The notes: a model not told the origin generated them from the sequence alone. A stretch of 64,000 bases of DNA from Persicobacter diffluens (GCF_036244895.1 NZ_BQKE01000001.1:2604001-2668000); one strand, 5' to 3'. Positions 1 through 9,355 are shown, numbered from the stretch's first letter. Translations and numbers: made by a program.

Positions 1-206
1 GCTAAAATCCTCGTTTAGCTGCTCGGCGGGAAAAATGACGGAATTGTTTCCTATTTCGCATTTTTTCCAACGATATGGAAGAATGTGGAGAAAGCAGGCC
101 TAGCCAAATTTGGGCTAATTGAAAATCGGAACAACCAATTTCAACATACTAAATCAGAGTCACTTACCACACTTACCTAAATCTGGTGGTGAATAATCCG
201 GTTTAA
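1..206 (-). repeat. TIR element copy 1 (left end cut by window edge)
   Basis: This is a copy of the dispersed intergenic element found about ten times in the window. It carries the characteristic blocks TCCTCGTTTAGCTG, a pyrimidine-rich TTTTTTCCAACGA stretch and GAGAAAGCAGGC, and ends in GGTGGTGAATAATCCGGTTTAA. The strand given reads from the end resembling TTAACCCGRATTATTCACC, used as the reference orientation. It lies directly upstream of the polyphosphate kinase gene, so it may form part of that gene's 5' region or the 3' end of an unseen gene to the left. Confidence 0.75.
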
Positions 207-239
207 TTATCATTCCATCAAACAAAACCATGAACGCTT

Positions 240-1040
240 ATGTCTCAAAAAGTAGAAACCATCAAGCTTGACAAAAAAACATATGAGAAAGAACTGGAGC
301 GCTTACAAATCGAATTAGTCAAACTCCAGAAATGGGTAAAAGAAAAAGGATTAAGAGTGGTGGTGATCTTTGAAGGGAGAGATGCTGCGGGGAAAGGAGG
401 TGCGATCAAACGTATTCGAGAAAACCTGAGTCCACGCATTTGCAAAGTGGTGGCATTGGGAATTCCGACAGAAAGGGAAAAATCGCAATGGTATTTTCAA
501 CGATATGTCGCTCATTTACCTGCCGCTGGCGAAATCGTCCTATTTGACCGCAGCTGGTATAACCGTGCGGGCGTGGAATATGTGATGGGCTACTGCACGC
601 AGACACAATACGAGGAATTCCTTAGAAGTTGTCCTTTGTTTGAAAGAATGCTCATTCGTTCAGGTACTATTCTTATCAAATACTGGTTTTCGGTAAGTGA
701 TGAAGAACAGGAAAAGCGTTTCGCTGAACGGATCAATACGCCAATGAAGCGATGGAAATTTAGTCCGATGGATATTAAATCACGGGAAAAATGGATGGAG
801 TATTCCCAGGCTAAAGATCAGATGTTTGCCTATACCGATACCAAACAATCCCCCTGGTATGTAGTAGAAGCAGATCGCAAAAAAGCCGCCAGATTAAACT
901 GCATTGCGCATTTGCTCTCAAAAATAGATTATGAGGAAATCCCTGATGAGAACATTGAACTGCCGGAAATAGACAGATCCAAAGGTTATATCCGCCCTCC
1001 CAGGGAAGAACAAACCTACGTACCGGAATTATATGAATAA
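240..1040 (+). CDS. ppk2: Polyphosphate kinase 2 family protein
   Basis: A cytoplasmic PPK2-family kinase that transfers phosphate between inorganic polyphosphate and nucleotides. The 266-residue length fits a single-domain class I PPK2. A Walker A-like GRDAAGKGG motif lies near residues 46-54 and the lid/Walker B-like FDRSWYNRAGVEYVMG follows near residue 101; both are family hallmarks. The ATG at 240 follows an AT-rich leader and the dispersed repeat. The gene stands alone and converges on topA, sharing the hairpin at 1044-1074. Direction of phosphate transfer and nucleotide preference (GDP or ADP) cannot be read from the sequence. Confidence 0.93.
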   Translation: MSQKVETIKLDKKTYEKELERLQIELVKLQKWVKEKGLRVVVIFEGRDAAGKGGAIKRIRENLSPRICKVVALGIPTEREKSQWYFQRYVAHLPAAGEIVLFDRSWYNRAGVEYVMGYCTQTQYEEFLRSCPLFERMLIRSGTILIKYWFSVSDEEQEKRFAERINTPMKRWKFSPMDIKSREKWMEYSQAKDQMFAYTDTKQSPWYVVEADRKKAARLNCIAHLLSKIDYEEIPDENIELPEIDRSKGYIRPPREEQTYVPELYE

Positions 1041-1043
1041 AAA

Positions 1044-1074
1044 AAAATCCCCGCTGTGATCCGCGGGGATTTTT
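1044..1074. terminator. Bidirectional terminator between ppk2 and topA
   Basis: Perfect stem AATCCCCGC/GCGGGGATT with an 8-base loop, flanked by an A run on the left and a T run on the right, so it can serve both convergent genes. Confidence 0.9.
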
Positions 1075-1077
1075 AAT

Positions 1078-3525
1078 TTATACTTTCTTTGTCGTCGTCT
1101 TTTTGGCGGTAGTGGTTTTCTTTGTGGTTGTCTTTTTTGCAGCAGTCTTCTTGGCCGGTGCTTTTTTGGCCGTAGTCTTCTTGGCGGTAGTGGTTTTAGC
1201 CGCAGCTTTTTTACCTTTTTCAGGGGTAGCTGCTTCCCACTCTAAGGCCTGTTCCCAGGTAATTTCAAGTGGTTTCTCTTTAAATTCCTTCGGAATCTTA
1301 ACATTCTTTTTACCAAACTTGATGTAAGGACCCCAACGACCATTCAGCACCTGTACTTCAGTATCCTCATCAAAAGCTTTGATAAATTTCTCCCGGTCCG
1401 CCTTTCGCTTGGCTTCAATCAGCTCAATGGCAGTATCCAATTCTACCGAAAGGGGATCGTATTCTTTCCCTAAGGACACAAATTTACCATCGTGACGAAT
1501 ATATGGACCAAAACGACCAATGGCCGCTACTACTTTTTTATCCTCATACATCCCCACATCGCGAGGAAGTTTGAATAATTCCAATGCTTCTTCCAGGGTG
1601 ATTTTTTCTAAATACTGCCCCTTTCTAAGACTGGCAAATTGAGGCTTCTCCGCTCCTTCTTCCTCTGAAGTTTCCCCTAACTGGACTAATGGTCCGAATC
1701 TACCCAATCGAGCTATCACCATTTTACCGGTTTTAGGGTCAATTCCTAATTCACGGGCGGAACTGATCTCCCGACGGTCAATTTGCTCGGCTTGTTCCAC
1801 CTTTTGATGAAATCCGCCATAAAAGCCGCCAATCATCTCATCCCAATTTTGCTGGCCCTGAGCGATTTCATCAAATTCTTTCTCCACTTTTGCCGTGAAG
1901 GAGAAATCAACTACTGATGGAAAATACTCCACTAAGAAGTCATTCACCACCATCCCGATATCAGTGGGGTATAATTTATTCTTTTCAGCACCTGTAATTT
2001 CAACCTTATCAAAAGCCTTAAATTCAAATGCTGCATCCAATGTCAATTCGCGATAAGGACGCTCCACCCCGTCTCTTGGTTCTTTCACCACATAATTTCG
2101 ACGCTGCACCGTGGAAATAGTAGGCGCATAAGTGGAAGGACGACCAATGCCTTTTTCTTCCAGTTCCTTTACCAAAGAGGCTTCCGTAAATCTTGCAGGA
2201 GGACGTGTGAAGCCCTGACGCGCCACCATCTCATTCAGGCGCAACACCTGGCCAATCGTCAATGGAGGCAACATATCCTTGGACTCTTCATTGTTCTCCT
2301 CGTCATCGGTAGACTCAATATAGACCTTAAGGAAACCTTCAAAAGTCACCACCTGACCGGTCGCATTCAACTCTTCCGGACGGCTGGAAATCCCGATTTT
2401 AGCGGTAGTTTTCTCAATTTCCGCCTGAGACATCTGAGAGGCAATAGCACGCTTCCAGATCAATTCATATAGCCGCTGCTCATCGCGCTCACCTGCTGAT
2501 AATTTATGCAGCGCAAAATTCGTTGGGCGAATTGCTTCGTGAGCCTCCTGGGCAGAAGAATTCTTCGTAGTATATTTTCTGGTATTGGAATATTCCTCTC
2601 CATAAGCCGACACCACTTCTTTCGCTGCTGCCGCTAAAGCATCATCCGAAAGGTTTAGGGAGTCGGTACGCATATAGGTAATCTTACCGGCTTCATACAA
2701 GCGCTGTGCTACAGACATCGTTTTGGCAACCGAAAAGCCCAATTTACGCGAGGCTTCCTGCTGTAAAGTGGAAGTAGTGAATGGAGGGGCCGGAGATTTT
2801 TTACTAGGCTTTTTCTCCAGATTATTAATCTTAAATTCAGCACCCTTACAATCATTTAGAAAAGCGTGCGCTTCGTCCTCGGTATTAAACCTACCCGGTA
2901 ATTCCGCCTTTACTTCTTTTCCTCCTGGTAAATCGAAAACGGCTTTCACCTTAAAGAAAGAACTGACCTGATGGGCGTCAATCTCGCGCTCACGCTCCAC
3001 GACCAGGCGAACCGCCACTGACTGTACTCGTCCGGCAGAAAGACCCGTCTTGATTTTTTTCCAAAGTACCGGTGACAGCTCAAAACCCACCAATCGATCC
3101 AATACCCTTCTGGCCTGCTGCGCATTGACCAAATTCTCATCAATGGTTCTTGGATTGTTAATGGCTTTTACAATGGCATTCTTGGTGATCTCATGAAAAA
3201 CGATCCGCTTCGTTCGAGCATCTTCCAGCTTTAAAGTCTCCTTTAAATGCCAGGAAATCGCCTCTCCCTCGCGGTCATCATCGGATGCGAGGTAAATAAG
3301 CTCCGCATCCTTAGCCAGTTTTTTCAAGTCCCGGATAACTTCCTTTTTATCTGGGCTTACTTCGTAGGTAGGTTTGAATCCATTATCAATATCAATGGCA
3401 CCATTTCCTTTAGGCAAGTCTCTGACATGGCCAAAACTGGAAACCACCTTAAAATCCTCGCCCAAATAGCCTTCTATGGTTTTGGCCTTTGCCGGGGACT
3501 CCACTATCACCAAGTTCTTTTGCAT
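1078..3525 (-). CDS. topA: DNA topoisomerase I
   Basis: Type IA topoisomerase that relaxes negative supercoils by single-strand passage. An N-terminal TOPRIM domain carries the acidic SDDDREGE motif (about residues 81-88), and the catalytic tyrosine is in ITYMRTDSL (Y284). No cysteine zinc fingers are seen at the C terminus. Instead there are three repeats with the pattern GRFGP/GRWGP (about residues 650-770), followed by a roughly 45-residue Lys/Ala/Thr-rich tail resembling a histone H1 tail, which probably binds DNA nonspecifically. Length 815 residues is normal for the family. The gene is monocistronic with a candidate promoter at 3576-3583. Confidence 0.97.
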   Translation of the reverse strand: MQKNLVIVESPAKAKTIEGYLGEDFKVVSSFGHVRDLPKGNGAIDIDNGFKPTYEVSPDKKEVIRDLKKLAKDAELIYLASDDDREGEAISWHLKETLKLEDARTKRIVFHEITKNAIVKAINNPRTIDENLVNAQQARRVLDRLVGFELSPVLWKKIKTGLSAGRVQSVAVRLVVEREREIDAHQVSSFFKVKAVFDLPGGKEVKAELPGRFNTEDEAHAFLNDCKGAEFKINNLEKKPSKKSPAPPFTTSTLQQEASRKLGFSVAKTMSVAQRLYEAGKITYMRTDSLNLSDDALAAAAKEVVSAYGEEYSNTRKYTTKNSSAQEAHEAIRPTNFALHKLSAGERDEQRLYELIWKRAIASQMSQAEIEKTTAKIGISSRPEELNATGQVVTFEGFLKVYIESTDDEENNEESKDMLPPLTIGQVLRLNEMVARQGFTRPPARFTEASLVKELEEKGIGRPSTYAPTISTVQRRNYVVKEPRDGVERPYRELTLDAAFEFKAFDKVEITGAEKNKLYPTDIGMVVNDFLVEYFPSVVDFSFTAKVEKEFDEIAQGQQNWDEMIGGFYGGFHQKVEQAEQIDRREISSARELGIDPKTGKMVIARLGRFGPLVQLGETSEEEGAEKPQFASLRKGQYLEKITLEEALELFKLPRDVGMYEDKKVVAAIGRFGPYIRHDGKFVSLGKEYDPLSVELDTAIELIEAKRKADREKFIKAFDEDTEVQVLNGRWGPYIKFGKKNVKIPKEFKEKPLEITWEQALEWEAATPEKGKKAAAKTTTAKKTTAKKAPAKKTAAKKTTTKKTTTAKKTTTKKV

Positions 3526-3575
3526 CGTTGCTGCACGGGTTATATTAAAATGCCTGAATCAAGCGGCATCATAAA

Positions 3576-3583
3576 CAAAAATA
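3576..3583 (-). promoter_or_regulatory. Candidate -7 box for topA
   Basis: On the minus strand the sequence is TATTTTTG, an exact match to the Bacteroidota -7 consensus TAnnTTTG, about 50 bases before the topA start codon. A clear -33 TTG is not present at the expected distance, so support is partial. Confidence 0.4.
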
Positions 3584-3879
3584 GAATATGCACTATTTAT
3601 CGATTTAATTCAACTCAAAACGCCCTAATCTGGTTGTGCATATTTACAAACATAGCCTTAATTGATGGGGAAATTCAAATTTTTGAAAAAGAAAATTAAT
3701 TTCGGACTTTTATCAGAAATCCTAATTCATCACCAAAATCCCTAAATTTGAAGTTTTGCTCCATAGTAAAATGATCGAAAAAAAGTGGTTTTCATCCTTT
3801 TAAAAACCTTTTTACAAAATAGGTCTATCTTCTAAAAAACAAAAAATTACATTTTTTGGCTTCCTCATTTAGACGGACT

Positions 3880-3910
3880 GTTTATTTAGCCCACATTTAA
3901 CTTACTTTTG
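3880..3910 (+). promoter_or_regulatory. Candidate promoter upstream of the SixA-like gene
   Basis: TACTTTTG at 3903-3910 matches TAnnTTTG, with a TTTA about 20 bases upstream as a weak -33. It is some 410 bases from the SixA-like start codon and the dispersed repeat lies in between, so if used it would place the repeat in a long 5' UTR. Speculative. Confidence 0.25.
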
Positions 3911-4057
3911 CTGGACAAAAGCCTTTATTGAGGCCTGAACGCTATATCGAAATTTGATAATTCCGGAAAATTAACGGTGCTATCCTATAGAATTATCCCC
4001 TATCGCTGTAGCTATCCTGCAAATTTTCGTATCCAATTTCGGGTATTATTCGCGCGT

Positions 4058-4273
4058 CACCCGGATTATTCTTGCTTAAATGCTCGTTTAGCTGCAAGGC
4101 GAAAAAAATGAAGGAATAGTTCCCTTTTCATTTTCCCCACGAAGCTGATGAATGTGGAGAAAGCAAGCATGTCCAAATTCGGGCTATTAATAAATCAATA
4201 AACACAATTATTAAACTGAAAGTGAATCACTTAAATCAATTCGCTAAATTTAGCGGTGAGTAATTCAGGTTAA
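4058..4273 (-). repeat. TIR element copy 2
   Basis: Full-length copy of the dispersed element, from CCGGATTATTCTTGCTTAAA on the left to GCGGTGAGTAATTCAGGTTAA on the right. It includes the conserved blocks CTCGTTTAGCTGCAAGGCG and GGAGAAAGCAAGC. It sits between the divergent topA and SixA-like genes, one of the few copies not behind a gene's 3' end. Confidence 0.8.
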
Positions 4274-4320
4274 CCACTCAATCCCTATTATTAAAATCTA
4301 AAAAAATTGATCTCAAAAAA

Positions 4321-4812
4321 ATGAAGACTTTATTCCTTATCAGGCACGCAGAAGCAGTGGAAGGTGGATACCATGAACCCGACTTCGAGAGATTATTAAC
4401 CCAGCACGGCGTATTTTCCGCCGTTAAAACCGCCGAACAGTTTAAACTTCAAAACTGGAATATTGATTTAATGCTCATTTCTCCCGCCCGAAGAACTGAA
4501 ATGACGGCCAAGCTCATCAGTGAACAGCTTTCCTTACCTACCGAAAAACTTTCCTACATTGAGGACCTGTACAATGGCACAGTAAGAACGTTAATGCGCG
4601 CTATTAACCAGGTCGATGCAACGGTCAATCACTTAGCCATTGTGGCTCACCATCCCGGAATCCCTTACCTGGCGGAAATGCTCACCGACCAAACCATTGG
4701 CTATCTGCAACCAGCCGGGCTTATTAAAATAGATTTTGAGATTGAAAGCTGGGAAGAGGTCAGTCAGGGCCTGGGGACATTAAAAGCGGTCATTCAGGAA
4801 GAAATTTTTTAA
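4321..4812 (+). CDS. SixA-like histidine phosphatase
   Basis: Small cytoplasmic phosphatase of the histidine phosphatase superfamily. The nucleophile motif LIRHAEA is at residues 6-12, and the second histidine lies in VAHHPGI (around residue 117). At 163 residues and lacking the phosphoglycerate mutase insertions, it resembles SixA, which removes phosphate from phosphohistidine in phosphotransfer proteins. The substrate here is unknown. The gene is apparently monocistronic, between the dispersed repeat and an AT-rich gap. Confidence 0.85.
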   Translation: MKTLFLIRHAEAVEGGYHEPDFERLLTQHGVFSAVKTAEQFKLQNWNIDLMLISPARRTEMTAKLISEQLSLPTEKLSYIEDLYNGTVRTLMRAINQVDATVNHLAIVAHHPGIPYLAEMLTDQTIGYLQPAGLIKIDFEIESWEEVSQGLGTLKAVIQEEIF

Positions 4813-4874
4813 AAATTTACAAAAATTATAAAATTGACTTTTATTAATATTTTTTTCAATCATTCGAATGCTTA

Positions 4875-4940
4875 TTTACGCAAAATCGCCCTCTTGACCC
4901 TTATTCCTCTCCAAAATTACGGAGATTCAATTTGCGTAAA
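4875..4940. repeat. Inverted repeat TTTACGCAAA ... TTTGCGTAAA
   Basis: A perfect 10-base inverted repeat, arms at 4875-4884 and 4931-4940, separated by 46 bases in the AT-rich leader of the following membrane protein gene. It could be paired operator half-sites or a long-range stem; no family is recognised. Confidence 0.4.
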
Positions 4941-5056
4941 ATATAACTATTATTATTTAAAACATGAACAATATGCTTTTTAGGTAATTTTAATCCCTTT
5001 TATAATTAAAAAATTCATATTATCCTTGAAGTGCAATACTTTTTACAAACAATTTT

Positions 5057-5656
5057 ATGAGCACTTTAAGCAATTTTTTGGGACTTGATAAATTAAAGTC
5101 CGATCCGAAGGCATATGCCGCTGCCCTTTATTTATATGCAGTTGTTGGACTCACAGTAGTTTTCTTTTTAATTCATGCCTACTTTGGGCTATACCGGGTA
5201 TTTCTTTACCTCAGCATCTTTCAGATATTGAATGTTTGGAGTCTGATCATGGTCTTAAAAGGCAAATCAACTGAGACAGCGATCAAACTTCAAAGCTTTG
5301 GATTTATCATCAACCCCATATTCGTCACCCTGACACAAGGGGACCTTCTGAACTCAGGACTGGTGATTCTGTGGGGAATTTTATCCGTTTGTCAAATTGC
5401 CTTTTTTGTGGGTTGGGAAGCTTTTACCAAATGGGTAAGTGCTTATTTCATCGCATTCCTCACTTTACTGGCTTTTCAGGCAGCAGAAATCCCGACCATG
5501 CAGTGGTTTAATCCCATTTTTGGAAGTGAAGACATTCAGCAATTTATATTGGGAACAAAAGACCAAATCTTACTTTGCTCCTGTACCATATTCGGTATGG
5601 CCTTATTGTTTACCATTATGATTGGTAGCACAAGAAGGCAATTGATCTGGGAATAA
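5057..5656 (+). CDS. Polytopic membrane protein of unknown function
   Basis: A 199-residue hydrophobic protein with about six predicted membrane spans separated by short loops, for example AVVGLTVVFFLIHAYFG near residue 28 and CTIFGMALLFTIMIG near the C terminus. There is no signal peptide, and no motif of a transporter, enzyme or protease was recognised. It is monocistronic and ends at a strong hairpin facing the convergent sucC gene. I do not recognise the family; a small integral inner-membrane protein is the most that can be said. Confidence 0.75.
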   Translation: MSTLSNFLGLDKLKSDPKAYAAALYLYAVVGLTVVFFLIHAYFGLYRVFLYLSIFQILNVWSLIMVLKGKSTETAIKLQSFGFIINPIFVTLTQGDLLNSGLVILWGILSVCQIAFFVGWEAFTKWVSAYFIAFLTLLAFQAAEIPTMQWFNPIFGSEDIQQFILGTKDQILLCSCTIFGMALLFTIMIGSTRRQLIWE

Positions 5657-5692
5657 AAAAAGGCGTCTCAAGGGACGCCTTTTTTTTCTTAT
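5656..5692. terminator. Bidirectional terminator between the membrane protein gene and sucC
   Basis: Stem AAGGCGTC/GACGCCTT with a 6-base loop, A-rich on the left and eight T residues on the right; usable by both convergent genes. Confidence 0.9.
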
Positions 5693-5703
5693 TTATTTTC
5701 GGC

Positions 5704-6894
5704 TTAGGCCAAAGCTTCCTTTACACGCTCTGCCGCATCTTTCAAAATAATGGCTGAAGTTACCGATAGACCGGACTCTTCAATTATTTTAGCACCTTCC
5801 TCGGCATTGGTTCCCTGTAATCTCACGATAATTGGCACATTGATTTCTCCAATATTCTTGTACGCTTCCACCACACCGGAAGCCACACGGTCACAACGAA
5901 CAATACCTCCAAAAATATTAATCAAAATCGCCTTTACATTAGGGTCCTGAAGAATAATTCTGAAGCCGGCCTCTACCGTTTGCGCATTTGCTCCACCTCC
6001 TACGTCCAGGAAGTTGGCGGGCTCACCACCGGATAATTTAATCATATCCATAGTCGCCATTGCCAAACCAGCACCATTCACCATACAACCCACGTTTCCA
6101 TCAAGCTTCACATAGTTCAAGCCGGATTTTGAAGCCTCCACTTCCAATGGATCTTCTTCGGTCTCATCTCTTAAGGCAGGAAAATCCTTGTGACGGTAAA
6201 GCGCATTATCATCCAGGTTAATCTTAGCATCCACAGCGATAATCTCATCATCTGAGGCTTTCAAAACGGGATTGATCTCTACCTGAGAGGCATCAATACC
6301 ACGGTAAGCTGCATAAATCTGATTGATGAATTTCACCATATTTTTAAAAGCCTTTCCGGATAATCCCAACTCAAAGGCAATTTTTCTGGATTGGAAAGGC
6401 TGAAGACCAACCTTCGGGTCTACCCATTCCTTGATAATTTTCTCCGGTGTAGCCTCTGCCACTTCCTCGATATCCATTCCCCCTTCGGTGGAAGCCATGA
6501 TCACATCACAACCTTTGGCACGATCTAGTAAAACCGAAAGATAAATCTCACTCAGCTCTCCCTCGCCCGGATAGTAAGAATCCTCACAAACGATCACCTT
6601 ATTGACTTTTTTCCCTTCAGGCCCCGTTTGTGGTGTCACCAGCTGCATACCGATTATATTATCGGACAACTGATACACTTCTTCCATATTTTTGGCAATT
6701 TTCACGCCGCCACCTTTTCCGCGGCCTCCGGCATGAATTTGCGCTTTAATCACATATACTCCGGTATTGGTAAGTTCGGCTAACTGTTGAGCGGCTTCAA
6801 CAGCTTTCTCAGGTGTTTCGGCCACAATTTGAGCCGGAATTTTAACACCATAGGATTTTAGCAATTCTTTTGCTTGATATTCGTGAATGTTCAT
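5704..6894 (-). CDS. sucC: Succinyl-CoA synthetase, beta subunit (ADP-forming type)
   Basis: Beta subunit of the TCA-cycle enzyme that couples succinyl-CoA to succinate with nucleotide triphosphate synthesis. It begins with the typical MNIHEYQAKELL; an ATP-grasp region with GGRGKGGGVK lies near residues 53-62, and the C-terminal CoA-ligase part includes NIFGGIVRCD. Length 396 is typical. The alpha subunit gene sucD is not adjacent, which is common in Bacteroidota. It is divergent from the LolD-like gene with a 241-bp gap. Confidence 0.97.
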   Translation of the reverse strand: MNIHEYQAKELLKSYGVKIPAQIVAETPEKAVEAAQQLAELTNTGVYVIKAQIHAGGRGKGGGVKIAKNMEEVYQLSDNIIGMQLVTPQTGPEGKKVNKVIVCEDSYYPGEGELSEIYLSVLLDRAKGCDVIMASTEGGMDIEEVAEATPEKIIKEWVDPKVGLQPFQSRKIAFELGLSGKAFKNMVKFINQIYAAYRGIDASQVEINPVLKASDDEIIAVDAKINLDDNALYRHKDFPALRDETEEDPLEVEASKSGLNYVKLDGNVGCMVNGAGLAMATMDMIKLSGGEPANFLDVGGGANAQTVEAGFRIILQDPNVKAILINIFGGIVRCDRVASGVVEAYKNIGEINVPIIVRLQGTNAEEGAKIIEESGLSVTSAIILKDAAERVKEALA

Positions 6895-7135
6895 CTTAAT
6901 GTTCAGGTTATTGATTGTCTCTTTTACCGAAAGTAATTTTTTTGGAGAAAATTACCAAGGAATTGCACCCTAACAAAACAGGCTGCTTGATTAAAATTTT
7001 ACTATGTTTGTGAATTGTTGCGGTAAATGTAGAGAGGACAATCTGGACTATGCTATGTTTAACAGACCGCAAAAATCTAATTTTTGATTTCCCTTTCCAA
7101 AATTCAGTGAAGGGAAAAAACAACTTTAGCGATTT

Positions 7136-7807
7136 ATGTTAAAAGCTGAGAACATTCACCGTTATTTTGGTCACCTGGAGGTTCTGAAAGGGGTAAACCT
7201 GGAGGTTAATAAAGGAGAGATTGTTTCCATTGTAGGCGCTTCAGGTGCAGGGAAAAGCACACTGCTCCATATTTTGGGTACTTTGGACAAGGCAGAGAAA
7301 GGCCACATTTTCATTGATGGGGAATCCGTTTCCAAGCTTTCCAAAAATGATTTGGCCCGCTTCCGTAATCAGAAAATCGGATTCATTTTTCAGTTTCACA
7401 ACCTTTTACCGGAATTCACTGCCATTGAAAATGTTTGCCTGCCAGCTTATTTAGCCGGAGTAGATAAAGAAACCGCAGAGCTAGAGGCGCAGCATTTGCT
7501 GGACAGATTAGGACTGGGACACCGCATGAATCACAAGCCGGCGGAGCTTTCAGGTGGAGAACAGCAAAGAGTTGCCGTGGCCAGAGCACTCATCAACAAA
7601 CCGGCGATCATTTTTGCAGATGAACCCTCCGGAAATCTGGACTCCAAAGGGGCGCAAAATCTGCATACTTTATTCTTCGAATTGCGGGATGAGATGGGAT
7701 TAACCTTCGTTATTGTCACGCACAATCCGGAATTAGCCGAAATGACCGACAGAAAATTAGAAATGCGGGATGGACAAATTATCGAAAGTTCTGTCACACC
7801 AGAATAA
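7136..7807 (+). CDS. lolD: LolD-like ABC transporter ATP-binding protein
   Basis: A 223-residue ATPase of the LolD/MacB/FtsE group, expected to power extraction of lipoproteins or related cargo from the inner membrane with an FtsX-like permease. Walker A is GASGAGKST (about residues 34-42), signature SGGEQQRVAVARAL (around 140), Walker B IIFADEPSGNLD and H-loop IVTHN. No permease is adjacent, so the LolD assignment rests on sequence pattern alone. It is followed closely by the MaoC-like gene (36 bp), so the two may be cotranscribed. Confidence 0.85.
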   Translation: MLKAENIHRYFGHLEVLKGVNLEVNKGEIVSIVGASGAGKSTLLHILGTLDKAEKGHIFIDGESVSKLSKNDLARFRNQKIGFIFQFHNLLPEFTAIENVCLPAYLAGVDKETAELEAQHLLDRLGLGHRMNHKPAELSGGEQQRVAVARALINKPAIIFADEPSGNLDSKGAQNLHTLFFELRDEMGLTFVIVTHNPELAEMTDRKLEMRDGQIIESSVTPE

Positions 7808-7843
7808 TTTGTTACATTTACGCCTCGAATTAATAATAACACC

Positions 7844-8257
7844 ATGATTTTAAAAGTAGGAGATCGATACGAATACGACTTCTCTATCAGCCAGGAAGAA
7901 GTAAATGAATTTGCCAAAATCACAGGAGATACTAACCCGGTACACGTGGATCCGGAGTTTGCGAAAACTTCTGAGTTTGGCCGTACGGTGATTCACGGAG
8001 TTTTTGGACTTTCCATTATTTCCCGTGTAATGGGTACGCAGTGGCCTGGTGAAGGCTCTCTATATTTGGGACAAAACATTGAGTTCAAAGGCCCTATGTA
8101 CCCCGGAGATATGTACCGCATTGAATTGGAGGTAAAAAGAGTCATTGGCCGATTGCATATTGCGGTAGTAGAGACCAACATCCGTCATATTGAAACGGAC
8201 CAGTTGGTTGTTAAAGGAGAAGCTAAAGCAATGAACAAAAAGACTTTCGTTTCTTAA
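7844..8257 (+). CDS. MaoC-like (R)-specific enoyl-CoA hydratase
   Basis: A single hot-dog-fold MaoC domain of 137 residues. The hydratase-2 motif is visible: FAKITGDTNPVHVDPEFA (about residues 23-40) supplies the catalytic Asp and His, followed by FGRTVIHGVFGLSIIS. Such proteins hydrate trans-2-enoyl-CoA to (R)-3-hydroxyacyl-CoA, linking fatty-acid metabolism to other uses. It lies 36 bp behind the LolD-like gene and is closed by a good terminator. Confidence 0.9.
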   Translation: MILKVGDRYEYDFSISQEEVNEFAKITGDTNPVHVDPEFAKTSEFGRTVIHGVFGLSIISRVMGTQWPGEGSLYLGQNIEFKGPMYPGDMYRIELEVKRVIGRLHIAVVETNIRHIETDQLVVKGEAKAMNKKTFVS

Positions 8258-8277
8258 TTCATTGCTCAAAAAATAAT

Positions 8278-8312
8278 TAAAAAGCCTGTGGGATTTCGCC
8301 TGCAGGCTTTTT
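8278..8312 (+). terminator. Terminator after the MaoC-like gene
   Basis: Stem AAAAAGCCTG/CAGGCTTTTT around a GC-containing loop, ending in a T run. Confidence 0.88.
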
Positions 8313-8375
8313 TACTTTTTGACCTTTTTCCAAAATGCTTATTTTTGTCCATTATCAAAAAATCATAGCATTCAT

Positions 8376-9131
8376 ATGGCGGGACATAGTAAATGGGCCA
8401 ATATCAAACACCGTAAAGGCGCTCAGGATAAAAAAAGAGGGAAATTATTCACCAAGCTGATCAAAGAAATTCATGTTGCCGTGAAAGAATCCGGTCCTGA
8501 TCCCGACGGGAATCCCAGACTACGCCTGGCCGTGCAAAACGCCAAAGGGCAAAACGTCCCCAAGGACACCATCGAAAGGGCCGTTAAAAAAGCGGCCGGC
8601 GAAGGAGGCGAAACCTATATCACCCAATCCTTTGAAGGGACCGGCCCAAAGGGTGTTGCCATTTTTGTGGAATGCATGACCGATAACACCAACCGCACCG
8701 TGAAAGATGTGCGACATGCTATTTCCAAATACCAGGGAAAGCTGGGTACCAACGGCTCTACCGATTTTATTTTCGAACGTAAGGGCATTTTTGAAATTGA
8801 GATCCCGGAAGATTTTGAATTTGAAGCGGACGAACTAGAACTGGAACTTATTGACGGAGGAGCCGATGAAGTAGCGCTGGAAGGAAGGGAGCTGCAAATT
8901 ACTACCGCCATGGAAGACTTCGGCAATATGCAGAAAAAGCTGGAAGAAATCGGCCTGGAAGCCAAAGCCGCTAACCTTATTCGTATCCCAAACAATTATG
9001 TGGAATTAGCGGACGAAGAGTTTATACAGATGAGCAAAATGATCGATATGCTCGAGGACTTTGACGATGTACAGCAAGTCTTTCATAATATGGACATCAA
9101 AGATGATCAAATTTCCCTTTTGGAAGATTAA
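8376..9131 (+). CDS. YebC/PmpR family regulator / translation factor
   Basis: A YebC-family protein; members have been described as DNA-binding regulators and, in some bacteria, as ribosome-associated factors that help translate proline-rich stretches. The start was placed at the ATG at 8376 because the protein then begins MAGHSKWANIKHRKGAQD, the invariant family N terminus, giving 251 residues. The open frame extends 19 codons further upstream, but those residues overlap the preceding terminator and are not family-like. It is monocistronic and ends at a hairpin. Confidence 0.95.
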   Translation: MAGHSKWANIKHRKGAQDKKRGKLFTKLIKEIHVAVKESGPDPDGNPRLRLAVQNAKGQNVPKDTIERAVKKAAGEGGETYITQSFEGTGPKGVAIFVECMTDNTNRTVKDVRHAISKYQGKLGTNGSTDFIFERKGIFEIEIPEDFEFEADELELELIDGGADEVALEGRELQITTAMEDFGNMQKKLEEIGLEAKAANLIRIPNNYVELADEEFIQMSKMIDMLEDFDDVQQVFHNMDIKDDQISLLED

Positions 9132-9146
9132 CAAATTAATCCAATT

Positions 9147-9180
9147 TTCAGGCGGACATAAGCTCCGCCTTATTTTTTGT
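9147..9180 (+). terminator. Terminator after the YebC gene
   Basis: Stem AGGCGGA/TCCGCCT with a 7-base loop followed by TATTTTTTG. Confidence 0.8.
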
Positions 9181-9355
9181 CAGGATCCTAACATTTGAGG
9201 AATTTTACGGAAACTACCACCAAAATTTCTCCTTGTCAAAAATTTAAAATCACCCCCTATAGCACTCCAAAAACAGCAATTTACATAAATTTATCACCCT
9301 TTTTATGCCAAACACTAAAACCTGATACAGATCATAAAAATAAAAGGCTTGCTCC

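Larger units (their letters stand above)
3526..4057. other. Long AT-rich gap between topA and the repeat before the SixA-like gene
   Basis: No convincing gene is seen. A short plus-strand ORF here is mostly the shadow of topA. The stretch holds the topA leader and two candidate Bacteroidota -7 boxes (3576-3583 minus, 3903-3910 plus). It is otherwise AT-rich without clear structure. Confidence 0.6.

Noticed and set aside
3247..3699. 150-codon plus-strand ORF overlapping the topA 5' end
   Set aside because: Mostly antisense to topA with no recognisable protein features; better explained as a shadow plus random AT-rich sequence.
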